Assembly: GCA_035623275.1 (NCBI GenBank)
Contig: DASPTT010000037.1
Span: forward strand, 1 to 37,371
Direction: 5' to 3'
From: DASPTT01 sp035623275
Lineage (GTDB): Bacteria; Actinomycetota; Acidimicrobiia; Acidimicrobiales; UBA8190
DNA length: 37,371 nt
The translations under genes and the position numbers were made by a program. The notes beneath the pieces are model-generated. The model was not told where the DNA came from. It ran no database searches and saw nothing but the letters and a program-made list of their open reading frames with translations. This document shows positions 5,816 to 13,834 of the stretch, one piece after another. Each line of letters opens with the position of its first letter. The stretch's first letter is position 1.

Positions 5816-7951
5816 TCACGCCGTGTTGGGGAGGACGGGCTGCTCGAGGCTCACCGTGGCCTGGTACTGCATGATGTCCCCCGGGCACGTCGAGCCGGCG
5901 AAGAACGCGATGATGACGAGGCCGTTGTCGCCGCCGCCGGCGACGATGGGATAGGTGCCCACGTGGTTGCTGGCCGAGGGCGGGCAGCCGCTGGCGTCGG
6001 GCATGCCGGCCGACCCGCCGACACCGCCGCCGCCGCCCGTGCCGAGCGCGACCCCGAGGATGCCCCCCGCCGTCCCCCCGCCGCCGCCGCACCATCCGCC
6101 GCCCCCGCCGCCCCCGCCGCCGCTCACGAGGCCCAGGCTGAGGTTGAGCCCGGGGACGACGCCGGCGCCCCCGGCCGTCGACCCGCAGAGCTGGGACACG
6201 GCGGTCCACGAGGACGGGTCCGTCCCGGGCGTCACGTTGGTGTTGACCTTCTGGGCCGCCCAGACGCTGTTGCTCCCCGAGACGTAGTAAACGGTCTGGC
6301 CCGCCGCGTACTGGACGGCCGACGACCACGCGCCCTGGTAGCCGACCTGGGCCCAGACCGTGCCCGACCCCGCACTCCCGGGGACGACGTTGGTGGACCC
6401 CGTGAGCGCCGCCCAGTCGGAGGCACCGTAGGTGACGACCTGGTTGGTCGAGTACGCAGTGGTCGACGACCACGTGCCCTTGGAGGTGCCGCCGGCGACC
6501 GGATGGGTGCCCTGTGCGCCGCCCGAGGACTGCAGGCAGACCAGGACACAGATGTTGGTCCCCGCCTGCCCGGCGCCGGTGTAGGTCCCGGCGTTGCTCC
6601 AGAAGCCGCCCGTCCCCCCCGAGAGGCCGCCCTGGCCGCCACCACCGCCGGCGATGGCGATGACGCAGGGGTTGAACCCGGCCGCCGACTCGTTGGTCCC
6701 GTTGTTGGCGTTCAGGTAGGCGTCGGTGCACAGGCCGTCGAGGCTCTGGTTGCCCTTGCAGCTGGAGGTGGTCCCGAAGCACACGGCGCTGGCGCCGCCG
6801 CCGCCACCGCCGTTGCCGGTGGCCACGCCGTTGACATAGGTCCCGCCGGTGCCCCCGGCGGTCGACATCTGCCCCGAGCACCCGCCGCCACCGGGCACCG
6901 ACTGGTTCACGGCCAGCAAACTGAAGTGCCCGTCGGCGCCGGCCATCCCGGGATCGACCACCCAGGTCTGCTGCCCGCTGGAGAGAACCGGGGGGTAGAC
7001 GGTGATGGTGTCGCCGAGGCCGCCGCCGATGCCCCCGGTCCCGGTGCCGCTCGAGTTGCCGCCTTCGGCACCCGAGAGGATGACCTCCGCGCTGGTGGCA
7101 CCGGAGGGCACCGTCACCGTCTCGCCGTCGACGGAGCAGTCCGAGCTGCTGAAGTAGAGCGGGCCCACCGAGAAGAGCACCTCGAGCGTGCTGTAGACGT
7201 ACCGACCTTGGACGCCGGCCCGCCCGGTCACGTAGACCACCAGGCGCTGACCGGCGATGGACGACGGATCGGCCCCCGAGCTGTTGACCACGTACTGGAA
7301 GGCGGCGTCACCGGCGGCGCTGGAGCTGTGGACGGGCTCCCAGTTGGCGTCGTCGGGGTAGTCGGCGAAGGCGGGGTTCGACGTGTCACGGCCGCGCCCG
7401 CTGGGGCACGTCCACGTCGAGACGAAGTTCGGCGTGATGGTCATGTCGAACACCGGTGTCCCCGCGGCGAAGGCCGACGAGGGCGTGAACGGGTTGACCG
7501 TGATCGTGGTCGGGGTGGTCGGGGATGCGCCCGCCGCGGCGGCCACCGTCACCGTCTGCGTGCCGCTCGTGCCCGAGCTGATCTGGATCTTGTCGCCCAC
7601 CGATACGGCCACGGGCAGCGACGTCACGGTGAGGGAGGTGGTCGGGCCCGTGGTGTTGAGCTGCGTGTCGAGCGCGCTGAAGCCCGAGGAGCAGAACTGC
7701 AGGTAGCTGTAGGGGCCCTCGAGGTGGTTGACGTAGTCGCTCAGGCCCGCGTGGGCGGCCTGGAGTGCGTCCTGTTGGTCGAGGGCGAGCGTGCTCTCCG
7801 GCAGCTGGCCCGTCGCCAGCAGCTGCACCGACAGCGGGAGGAGCGTGAGCAGGCCGATGAGCGCGACGATGATGGCCAGCGCCTGACCGTGCTCGTCCCC
7901 GGCCCCGCGGCGACGGGACAGGAGGCCCAGCATCGAGGCGGCTCGGCACAT
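5816..7951 (-). CDS. PilX/GspK-like prepilin, glycine-rich adhesin (copy 2)
   Basis: 711 residues, third gene of the second prepilin triad. A short basic leader precedes DEHGQALAIIVALIG, with a hydrophobic helix at about 22-47; a G|QALAI junction lacks Glu at +5, as in GspK/PilX-type minor pilins. The ectodomain shows (a) a Thr/Val/Gly module at about 103-170, absent in its paralogue; (b) a pilin-like region with NPAFAD and YVTGRAG shared with copy 1; (c) a long glycine-rich domain (about 276-690; GNGGGGGGASAV, AIAGGGGGQGG) of the kind related to the ALK/LTK Gly-rich domain and poly-Gly-II adhesins; (d) two repeats at about 491-536 and 538-585 resembling CBM5/12 chitin-binding modules. ATG 7951 has GGAGG 9 bases upstream. 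Predicted cell-surface adhesin. Confidence 0.8.
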   Translation of the reverse strand: MCRAASMLGLLSRRRGAGDEHGQALAIIVALIGLLTLLPLSVQLLATGQLPESTLALDQQDALQAAHAGLSDYVNHLEGPYSYLQFCSSGFSALDTQLNTTGPTTSLTVTSLPVAVSVGDKIQISSGTSGTQTVTVAAAAGASPTTPTTITVNPFTPSSAFAAGTPVFDMTITPNFVSTWTCPSGRGRDTSNPAFADYPDDANWEPVHSSSAAGDAAFQYVVNSSGADPSSIAGQRLVVYVTGRAGVQGRYVYSTLEVLFSVGPLYFSSSDCSVDGETVTVPSGATSAEVILSGAEGGNSSGTGTGGIGGGLGDTITVYPPVLSSGQQTWVVDPGMAGADGHFSLLAVNQSVPGGGGCSGQMSTAGGTGGTYVNGVATGNGGGGGGASAVCFGTTSSCKGNQSLDGLCTDAYLNANNGTNESAAGFNPCVIAIAGGGGGQGGLSGGTGGFWSNAGTYTGAGQAGTNICVLVCLQSSGGAQGTHPVAGGTSKGTWSSTTAYSTNQVVTYGASDWAALTGSTNVVPGSAGSGTVWAQVGYQGAWSSAVQYAAGQTVYYVSGSNSVWAAQKVNTNVTPGTDPSSWTAVSQLCGSTAGGAGVVPGLNLSLGLVSGGGGGGGGGWCGGGGGTAGGILGVALGTGGGGGVGGSAGMPDASGCPPSASNHVGTYPIVAGGGDNGLVIIAFFAGSTCPGDIMQYQATVSLEQPVLPNTA

Positions 7952-7953
7952 GG

Positions 7954-8658
7954 TCAGCTTCCTCCCGACAGCGTGTTGGGCAGCAGGACGAGCCGCTTGA
8001 CGTTGGTCCCGGCCCCCGTCGTCCCCACCGTGGTGAGCGACACCTGCACGGCCTGGATCGAGGCCAGCTGCGTCGACGGCACCGGATCGCTCGTCGTCAC
8101 CTGGCTCCAGCCGCTGTTGTAGTCCCAGTAGGTGAACGGCGTCCCCGCGTCCGAGACGCCGCTCACGGTGAAGACGGTGTCGACCGTGCAGGGGCTGCAG
8201 CCCGGGCCCGGCTCCTGGTCGATCTGCAGGGTGCAGACGCCGGCCGCGGTGCACCTCGTGAAGTGGATCTCGTAGGTGTCCGACGTCGACGAATTGCTGC
8301 GGAACCCGCAGAACATGATGTCGTTCTTGGAGGCCGAGACGAACGGGCCCTGCGTGGCGGGGAAGAGCTGGCCCGTCGATCCCCCGGAGCACGCGGTGGA
8401 CACCCCGCCGAGGCTGCCCGACGACGTCCAGGCACCCGAGAGGTAGGACTGCACTGCTTGGGCGGCGAGCAAGACCTCGTTGGTGGTCGCGCCCTGTGTG
8501 CTCTCGGTGTCGGAGGCCCGGTTGGTGATGGTCATGGCGATCGACGACGACACCAGGAGCGCGGACGCGATGATGCCGGCGATCATCATCTCGGTGAGGG
8601 TGAACCCCTCCTCACCGCGCCCGATCCGACGACCGCCGGCGGCCCGCCGCCGGCTCAC
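7954..8658 (-). CDS. PilW/GspJ-like prepilin (copy 2)
   Basis: 234 residues, second gene of the second triad. A basic leader of 18 residues ends in a type III signal: G18|FTLTE with Glu at +5, then a hydrophobic helix (MMIAGIIASALLVSSSIAM). The ectodomain has paired cysteines, VSTACSGG, DIMFCGFRSNSS, RCTAAGVCTL and GPGCSPC, aligned one-for-one with copy 1, suggesting conserved disulfides. The prepilin peptidase and pilus motor are not in this window. The start GTG 8658 overlaps the PilV-like stop as GTGA, indicating translational coupling; a GTG 9 bases further upstream is also possible. The PilX-like gene follows 2 bases after its stop. The PilW/GspJ assignment rests on gene order and size. 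Confidence 0.85.
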   Translation of the reverse strand: MSRRRAAGGRRIGRGEEGFTLTEMMIAGIIASALLVSSSIAMTITNRASDTESTQGATTNEVLLAAQAVQSYLSGAWTSSGSLGGVSTACSGGSTGQLFPATQGPFVSASKNDIMFCGFRSNSSTSDTYEIHFTRCTAAGVCTLQIDQEPGPGCSPCTVDTVFTVSGVSDAGTPFTYWDYNSGWSQVTTSDPVPSTQLASIQAVQVSLTTVGTTGAGTNVKRLVLLPNTLSGGS

Positions 8659-9239
8659 AGCGGACACGACCCGGAGGTGGCCGGAGGATTGGCGCCGTGG
8701 ATGTCGTCGTTGGCCGCGGGCGTGGTGAGGACCTGTCCCGCGCTGAGGCTGTCGGCACCTCCCCGCCACGAGACGGTGAGGTACTCCGCGAAGGCCGGGG
8801 GCTCGTCCACGCTCATTCCCTCGACCTGATAGGTCCCGGACAGGGGGTAGTTCGCCCATTTGGTCATCCCGTTCACCTGCGCGGGCGCACACCATCCCGT
8901 CTGGCGGTTGAACGTGAAGGCGACACCGTTGACCACCACGGTGGGCAGGGTGGGGAGCGGGGGCGCGATCGTCGGGCTCCCCGACCACCCCGTGATGCTC
9001 CCCTGCCCCGAGACGGTGGCGATGGTCCGGTCCTCCTCCAGCGTGCCGGAGAGGAGGTTGGCGGCGACCACCTTGTCCTGGTTCAGGCTGAGGACCTTGG
9101 TGGACGTGGACAGGACCATGGCGCTGGGTACCAGGACGAGCACGAGGAGCAGGCCCGCGACGACCACTTCGACGAGCGTGAAGCCGCGCTCGTCGAGACG
9201 CCCGTGTCCTTCCTGTGCCTGCGCCTGCGCCATGCCCAT
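8655..9239 (-). CDS. PilV/GspI-like prepilin (copy 2)
   Basis: 194 residues, first gene of the second triad. Leader MGMAQAQAQEGHGRLDERG, cleavage G19|FTLVE with Glu at +5, then a hydrophobic helix VVVAGLLLVLVLVPSAMVLS. The stretch after the helix (KVVAANLLSGTLEEDR) and the last residues (SGSCPL) match copy 1 closely, so the two arose by duplication. ATG 9239 is preferred because AGGA lies 7 bases upstream; GTG 9260 would add seven residues but has no ribosome-binding site. Predicted minor pilin that joins the tip complex with the next two gene products. Confidence 0.85.
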   Translation of the reverse strand: MGMAQAQAQEGHGRLDERGFTLVEVVVAGLLLVLVLVPSAMVLSTSTKVLSLNQDKVVAANLLSGTLEEDRTIATVSGQGSITGWSGSPTIAPPLPTLPTVVVNGVAFTFNRQTGWCAPAQVNGMTKWANYPLSGTYQVEGMSVDEPPAFAEYLTVSWRGGADSLSAGQVLTTPAANDDIHGANPPATSGSCPL

Positions 9240-9326
9240 GTGCCCGTCCTGATTGCTCACGGTCCGTGGTGAGGATGCCGTCAGAGGTGCTGACCCGCAG
9301 GGACTATCGGCGGGGCTGCAACGATT

Positions 9327-9338
9327 GTTGACGTCAAC
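9327..9338. promoter_or_regulatory. Perfect 12-bp palindrome
   Basis: GTTGACGTCAAC is a perfect palindrome about 90 bases upstream of the copy-2 PilV-like start, in the only gap between the two triads. It includes a TTGACG that could serve as a -35, but no -10 lies at the right distance; a weak alternative is TCAACA-17-GATAGT. It may be an operator for a dimeric regulator. Confidence 0.35.
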
Positions 9339-9344
9339 TTTCTG

Positions 9345-9380
9345 GCCGGCCGCACAACTTCGGTGTGCCGGCAGGCCGGC
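9345..9380 (-). terminator. Hairpin after copy-1 PilX-like gene
   Basis: The left arm 9345-9356 pairs with 9364-9368 and 9374-9380, giving a 12-bp stem with one 5-base bulge and a 7-base loop. It lies 14 bases past the stop at 9394 on the minus strand. No T-tract. It suggests partial termination between the two triads. Confidence 0.35.
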
Positions 9381-9393
9381 GCGGGGGCGCTTG

Positions 9394-10899
9394 TCAGCTG
9401 GTCGAGTTGGGGGGGACCGGGCGCACGAGCTGGACGGTCGCCGCGTACTCCAGGACCGCCTGGCCGCCGCCCGCGCCCGTGCCGAAGAAGGTGATCACCA
9501 CCACCCCGTCGGGCCCGTCGGCGCCGGCGGTGGCCGGGTAGGAGGCCACGGGGGTGCCCGAGGCCGGCTGGCACCCCGAGCAGGAGGGGGCCGCGGCCGA
9601 GTCCCCCGCCCCGCCGCCGCCACCGGCACCGAGGGCGATGCCGAGGATCCCGCCCGAGGCCCCGGCCCCGCCGCCCTTGGGGAAGCCCCCGCCCCCGCCC
9701 CCGCCCGCCCCGTCGAGGGCGGCGATGAAAGCGGATCCGTTGGCGCCCACCGGGAGGGCGTTGGTGCCCAGGGCGCCCCCCACGCCGCCGGCACCGAGCA
9801 GTCCCGTCCCGGCCTGCCCGTTGGCGCTCCAGGGGCTGCTGCTGCAGCAGTAGCCGCCCTGGCCCGGGACCCACCCGATGCTCGGGCCGCCGTCGCCCCC
9901 ACCGCCGCCGCCCGCCGCCACCACGCATTGGGCCGGGACCAGGGTGGTGCCCGAGACCGCGCACAGGGGATCGGCGGCGAGGCACGACGACCCCTGGCAC
10001 ACCACGCTGGCGGCCCCGCCGCCCCCGCCCACGCCGGCCAGCAGCGACAGCGACGCCGAGCCGCCGAGCCCGCCGCCGACGTCGAGCGTCCCGCCCGACC
10101 CGCCACCGGCGCCGCCGTTGCCGAAGAGCAGCGTGCCGAGGTCGACGTTGAGCAGCTGGAAATTGCCCGACGCGCCGGCACAGCCGGGCCTGACGGTGAG
10201 GGTGTCGCCCGGGGTCACCGGCGGGTAGGCGGTCTCCTGGGTCCCGTGCCCGCCCCCGCCGAGCCCGCCCGTGGAGGCGCCGCCCTGGGCGCCGTCGCCC
10301 ATGATCTGGGCGCTGATCGCGCCGGTCGGCACGGTGAGCTGGGAAGCCGTCGCGCAGTTGGCGAAGATGAGCCCGGGTGTGACGAGGAGCGAGACGCGCA
10401 GCGTCTGGTACACGATGTACCCCAGCGCGTGCGGGGCGCCGGCCCGGCCCGTGATGTACAGGGTGACCGCCTGCGGCGTCGTGGCGGTGGGGTTCGCCCC
10501 GTCGGTGTCGACGACGTAGTGGTACGCCTGGTAGGCGGCATCACCGGTGTCGTGCACGTAGGCCCAGGTGTTGGCGGTGGCGGTGTCGGCGAACGCCGGA
10601 TTGGCCGCGTCCACGCCGGTCAGTCCGGCGTTGGAGCACGGGAACGTCCCCTTGGAGCAGTACCTGAGGTACGCGTTGGGTCCCTCGAGCCGATCGATGT
10701 AGTCGGCCAGGCCGCTGTGGGCCGCCTCGAGCGCCTCCTGGACCTCGACTCCGCGTTGGCTGATCGTCACCTGACCGGTGGCTAGCAGCTGCACGGCCAA
10801 TGGCACGAGCACGAGCATGCCGACCATCCCCACTACGGCCGCCATGGCCTGACCTCGCTCGTCGAAACGACGGACCTGGTGTCGTGCGCTTCTCAGCAC
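9394..10899 (-). CDS. PilX/GspK-like prepilin, glycine-rich (copy 1)
   Basis: 501 residues, third gene of the first triad. Basic leader, then DERGQAMAAVVGMVG starting a hydrophobic helix (about 16-41) without Glu at +5, as in GspK-type tip pilins. After the helix come EALEAAHSGLADYIDRLEGP (matching copy 2), NPAFAD and YITGRAGAP, then a glycine-rich domain from about residue 188 to 470 with runs such as GVGGGGGAASVV and VAAGGGGGGDGG. Cysteines occur in the loops between Gly runs. It lacks both extra modules seen in copy 2, which accounts for most of the 210-residue size difference. GTG 10899 overlaps the stop of the PilW-like gene by 7 bases. Likely exported and surface exposed. Confidence 0.8.
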   Translation of the reverse strand: MLRSARHQVRRFDERGQAMAAVVGMVGMLVLVPLAVQLLATGQVTISQRGVEVQEALEAAHSGLADYIDRLEGPNAYLRYCSKGTFPCSNAGLTGVDAANPAFADTATANTWAYVHDTGDAAYQAYHYVVDTDGANPTATTPQAVTLYITGRAGAPHALGYIVYQTLRVSLLVTPGLIFANCATASQLTVPTGAISAQIMGDGAQGGASTGGLGGGGHGTQETAYPPVTPGDTLTVRPGCAGASGNFQLLNVDLGTLLFGNGGAGGGSGGTLDVGGGLGGSASLSLLAGVGGGGGAASVVCQGSSCLAADPLCAVSGTTLVPAQCVVAAGGGGGGDGGPSIGWVPGQGGYCCSSSPWSANGQAGTGLLGAGGVGGALGTNALPVGANGSAFIAALDGAGGGGGGGFPKGGGAGASGGILGIALGAGGGGGAGDSAAAPSCSGCQPASGTPVASYPATAGADGPDGVVVITFFGTGAGGGQAVLEYAATVQLVRPVPPNSTS

Positions 10900-11594
10900 G
10901 CGCCGCTCGCCGCGTTGCACAAGACGACCAGTCGCTCTACCTGGGTTCCGTTGCCCGCGGTCGTCCCAGTGGGGTTCAGGGCCGGGATGACCAAGGTCAC
11001 CTGGACGGCATCGATCTGGCTGAGGGTGGCCGTCGTCACCCACGCCCCGCCATTGGCGGTGTAGAAGCCGAAGGGGATGCCCACTTCGGATACCCCGTTC
11101 TGGACGAAGGCCACCGAGGAACGGCAGCTGGGCGAGCAACCCGGCGCCCCCAGCTGGTCGAGCTCGAGGGTGCACAGGGTCCCGGTGCAATGGGTGAAGT
11201 GGAGCTCGTAGGTATAGGCGATCGACGAGTTGTTCCGGAAGCCGCAGAAGACGATGTCGGTGGCGCTCACCGACACGAACGGCCCGTTGCCCGTGACCCA
11301 GCTCTGCCCGTCGGCCCCGCCTGCGCACTGGGACGTGACGCCACCTGTCGACCCGGGCGTCCATGCAGACGAGAGCGTCTGCTGCACCTCCTGCACGGCG
11401 AGGATCGCGCCCTCGGTGGTAACGCCCTGCTGCACCTCGGTGCGCGAGCTGTGCACGGTGGCCGTGGTCGCCACCGCCGCCATGGTGAGCAGCGCCACCC
11501 CCACCAGCCCGGCCAGGGCGAGCTCCACCAGGGTCAGTCCGTCCTCCTCTCGCCGCCGGATCGGTGCCCGCACCCGGCCGAACAGCGCGCTCAC
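10893..11594 (-). CDS. PilW/GspJ-like prepilin (copy 1)
   Basis: 233 residues, second gene of the first triad. The leader of 19 residues ends EEDG|LTLVE with Glu at +5; Leu replaces the usual Phe at +1, which prepilin peptidases tolerate. A hydrophobic helix follows (LALAGLVGVALLTMAAVA). The ectodomain cysteines (VTSQCAGG, DIVFCGFRNNSS, HCTGTLCTL, GCSPSC) align with copy 2. The C-terminus ends in LVVLCNAASGAC, which copy 2 lacks (LVLLPNTLSGGS), so one extra disulfide is possible here. GTG 11594 overlaps the PilV-like stop as GTGA. Confidence 0.85.
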   Translation of the reverse strand: MSALFGRVRAPIRRREEDGLTLVELALAGLVGVALLTMAAVATTATVHSSRTEVQQGVTTEGAILAVQEVQQTLSSAWTPGSTGGVTSQCAGGADGQSWVTGNGPFVSVSATDIVFCGFRNNSSIAYTYELHFTHCTGTLCTLELDQLGAPGCSPSCRSSVAFVQNGVSEVGIPFGFYTANGGAWVTTATLSQIDAVQVTLVIPALNPTGTTAGNGTQVERLVVLCNAASGAC

Positions 11595-12133
11595 AGCGGG
11601 CACGACCCGCTCGTGCTCGGCGCCCCCCCGGGGTTGCCGGTGCCGGCGGCGGCCACGACACCCGGCGTGGCCAGCGTCTCCCCCGAGGTGACCCAGTGCG
11701 AGCCGCTCAGCCACTTGACGGTGACCAGGATCCCGTACGCGGCCGGCGGGGTGGGCGGGGTCGCGTAGCCGGACCAGGAGCCGCTGCCCGCGGCCAGGGT
11801 GCACCATCCGGCCGCCTGCGTGACTGTGAAGGCGATGCCGTTCACCGTCGTCGGGGTGGCGGGGGCGGGAAGAGTGGGGGCCACCGGGCTGCCCGTCCAC
11901 GACGAGGTCCCCGCCAGCGCCCGGTCCTCGTCGAGCACCCCCGCAGCAAGGTTGGCGGCCACGATCTTCGCCTGCGTGACGGAGAGGACGCGGGCGGACG
12001 AAGAGAGCAGCATGGCGCTCGGGACGAGCACCATGATCATGATCGTCCCGGCGACGACGACTTCGACCAGCGTGAAACCGATCTCGCTGCCGGCCCGGGA
12101 CGCGCCTCTGCGGCGCTCCGCGGTCCCCCGCAC
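11591..12133 (-). CDS. PilV/GspI-like prepilin (copy 1)
   Basis: 180 residues, first gene of the first triad. The leader ends SEIG|FTLVE (cleavage after G19, Glu at +5), followed by helix VVVAGTIMIMVLVPSAMLLS. The post-helix segment KIVAANLAAGVLDEDR and C-terminal SGSCPL match copy 2. GTG 12133 is preferred because AGGGGG lies just upstream and the leader then equals that of copy 2; a TTG at 12148 with an overly close GGAGG is the alternative. A promoter with consensus TTGACA lies about 70 bases upstream, so this gene heads the locus. Confidence 0.85.
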   Translation of the reverse strand: MRGTAERRRGASRAGSEIGFTLVEVVVAGTIMIMVLVPSAMLLSSSARVLSVTQAKIVAANLAAGVLDEDRALAGTSSWTGSPVAPTLPAPATPTTVNGIAFTVTQAAGWCTLAAGSGSWSGYATPPTPPAAYGILVTVKWLSGSHWVTSGETLATPGVVAAAGTGNPGGAPSTSGSCPL

Positions 12134-12200
12134 GCTTCCCCCTGACAACCTCCACCACTAAGCGTACTGGTGTATCCGCTAAGAGTGGCGTCCCCAAGCC

Positions 12201-12229
12201 AGTATTGGCCCGACTCGGAAACTTGTCAA
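12201..12229 (-). promoter_or_regulatory. Promoter of the prepilin locus
   Basis: On the minus strand TTGACA (12229-12224), a 17-base spacer and AATACT (12206-12201) form the best sigma-70-type promoter in the window. Transcription would start near 12194, giving a leader of about 60 bases before GTG 12133. The gap 12134-12334 is visibly less GC-rich than its surroundings and carries no gene. Confidence 0.6.
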
Positions 12230-12334
12230 CAGCAGGAAACGGCGTTTCTCCTGGTCGCGCCCAGAGTGGTACTCATCGTAAGCAGATGACTACTGAGCGT
12301 AGGGGCTACCGAGCGGCCCCCTGGCCGGCGGGGT

Positions 12335-13795
12335 TCAGGCGGTGGGCGTGTAGCCGGCGGGAAGAGTGATCGACTTCTGCTCGAGGAAGAGCTCGAGGCC
12401 CTCGCGGCCGAATTCGCGCCCGATCCCCGACTCCTTGTAGCCGCCGAAGGGCGTGGCGAAGTCGATGGGGATGGGGTTGTTGAGCATGTAGGTGCCCGTG
12501 CGCACCCCGCGGGCCACCGCCAGCCCGCGGTCGGGATCGCCCGTCCACACGGAGCCGCAGAGGCCGTAGTCGGAGTCGTTGGCGATCGCCACCGCCTGCT
12601 CGTCGCCGCCGTCGTAGGGGATCACGGCCAGCACCGGGCCGAAGATCTCCTCCTGGGCGATGCGCATCGAGTTGTCCACGTCCACGAAGACCGTGGGCTC
12701 GACGAACCACCCCTTGTCGATGCCAGCCGGGCGGCCCCCGCCGACCGCCACCTTCGCGCCCTCGTCCTGGCCCGTCTTGATGTAGCCCTCCACCCGCGTG
12801 CGCTGGCGCTCGGCCACCAGGGGCCCGACCTCCACGGTCGGGTCCAAAGGATCGCCCACCTTCAGGGCCCCCACCGCCTCGACCAGCCCGTCGACCACCT
12901 CCTGGTAGCGGTCGCGCGGGGCGAGGATCCGGGTCTGCGCGATGCACGCCTCCCCGTTGTTCATGATGGCGTTGGGCAGCAACTGGGGCAGGGTGGCCGC
13001 CACGTCGACGTCGTCGAGGAGGATGGCCGCCGACTTGCCGCCGAGCTCGAGGCTGAACCGCTTGAGCTGCTCCCCGCACGCGGCGGCGATCTTCTTGCCG
13101 GCCAGCGTCGACCCGGTGAACGACACCTTGTCGATCCCCGGGTGGCGCACCAGGTGCTCGCCGACCTCGCGCCCGGCGGGCACGACGCTCAGCACGCCCT
13201 TGGGCAGGCCGGCCGCTTCGAAGAGCTCGGCCAGCCGCAACCCGTCGAGCGGGGTCTCGGGTGCGGGTTTGAACACCACCGCGCACCCGGCCACCAGCGC
13301 GGGCGCGAGCTTGGCCGCGGCCAGGAACAGCGGGACGTTCCAGGGCGTGATGGCGGCGACGACGCCGACGGGCTCGCTCGCCACGAGCACCTGGCCCAGG
13401 AGGCCCTGGCGCACGTCGTCGAACGGGTAGGTGGCAGCCAGGCCGGCGTAGTAGTCGAAGATCATCGTGGGGGCCAGGACCTGGCCCATGGTCCCCCAGG
13501 TGACCGGCGAGCCCATCTCCGTGGCCACCAGCTCCGCCATCTCCTGCATCTCGCCCTTGATGGCGTCCGAGACCTTGGTGATGATGGCGGCGCGCTCGAC
13601 CGGCGTCATGCGCGGCCAGGGCCCGTGGTCGAAGGCCTCGCGGGCCGCCGCCACGGCCTTGTCCATGTCCGCCTCGGTGGTGTCGGGGACCGTGCCGGCC
13701 ACCTCCTCGGTGGTCGGGTTGATGACGTCGATCGTGCCGGTGCCCGTCGAGGCCACCCACTCGCCGCCGATGAACAGTCGGTCGTAGGCCTTCAC
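12335..13795 (-). CDS. Aldehyde dehydrogenase family protein
   Basis: 486 residues, full length for the NAD(P)+-dependent ALDH superfamily, which oxidises aldehydes to carboxylates. The catalytic residues are present: N153 in TPWNVP, E250 in FSLELGGKS and C284 in NNGEACIAQTR. The cofactor-binding segments FKPAPETP and FTGST, and the late motif EEIFGPV, are also seen. The substrate cannot be deduced; the sequence resembles broad actinobacterial betaine/aromatic-aldehyde-type members. GTG 13795 is preceded by GGAGGAGGGGG, a strong ribosome-binding site. It appears to be a single-gene unit between the unknown exported protein gene and the pilin promoter. Confidence 0.93.
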   Translation of the reverse strand: MKAYDRLFIGGEWVASTGTGTIDVINPTTEEVAGTVPDTTEADMDKAVAAAREAFDHGPWPRMTPVERAAIITKVSDAIKGEMQEMAELVATEMGSPVTWGTMGQVLAPTMIFDYYAGLAATYPFDDVRQGLLGQVLVASEPVGVVAAITPWNVPLFLAAAKLAPALVAGCAVVFKPAPETPLDGLRLAELFEAAGLPKGVLSVVPAGREVGEHLVRHPGIDKVSFTGSTLAGKKIAAACGEQLKRFSLELGGKSAAILLDDVDVAATLPQLLPNAIMNNGEACIAQTRILAPRDRYQEVVDGLVEAVGALKVGDPLDPTVEVGPLVAERQRTRVEGYIKTGQDEGAKVAVGGGRPAGIDKGWFVEPTVFVDVDNSMRIAQEEIFGPVLAVIPYDGGDEQAVAIANDSDYGLCGSVWTGDPDRGLAVARGVRTGTYMLNNPIPIDFATPFGGYKESGIGREFGREGLELFLEQKSITLPAGYTPTA

Positions 13796-13834
13796 GCCCC
13801 CTCCTCCGGATAGAACCTGTTCCGGCACCAGATG

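Noticed and set aside
6000..6130. Simple GC microsatellite unrelated to coding
   Set aside because: The runs are glycine codons inside the PilX-like frame and alternate with conserved loop residues.
4742..8122. Very long open frame on the plus strand opposite the hydrolase and pilin genes
   Set aside because: Composition is Arg/Gly/Pro/His-rich with no family motif, and it covers well-supported genes on both strands; it is a high-GC shadow frame.
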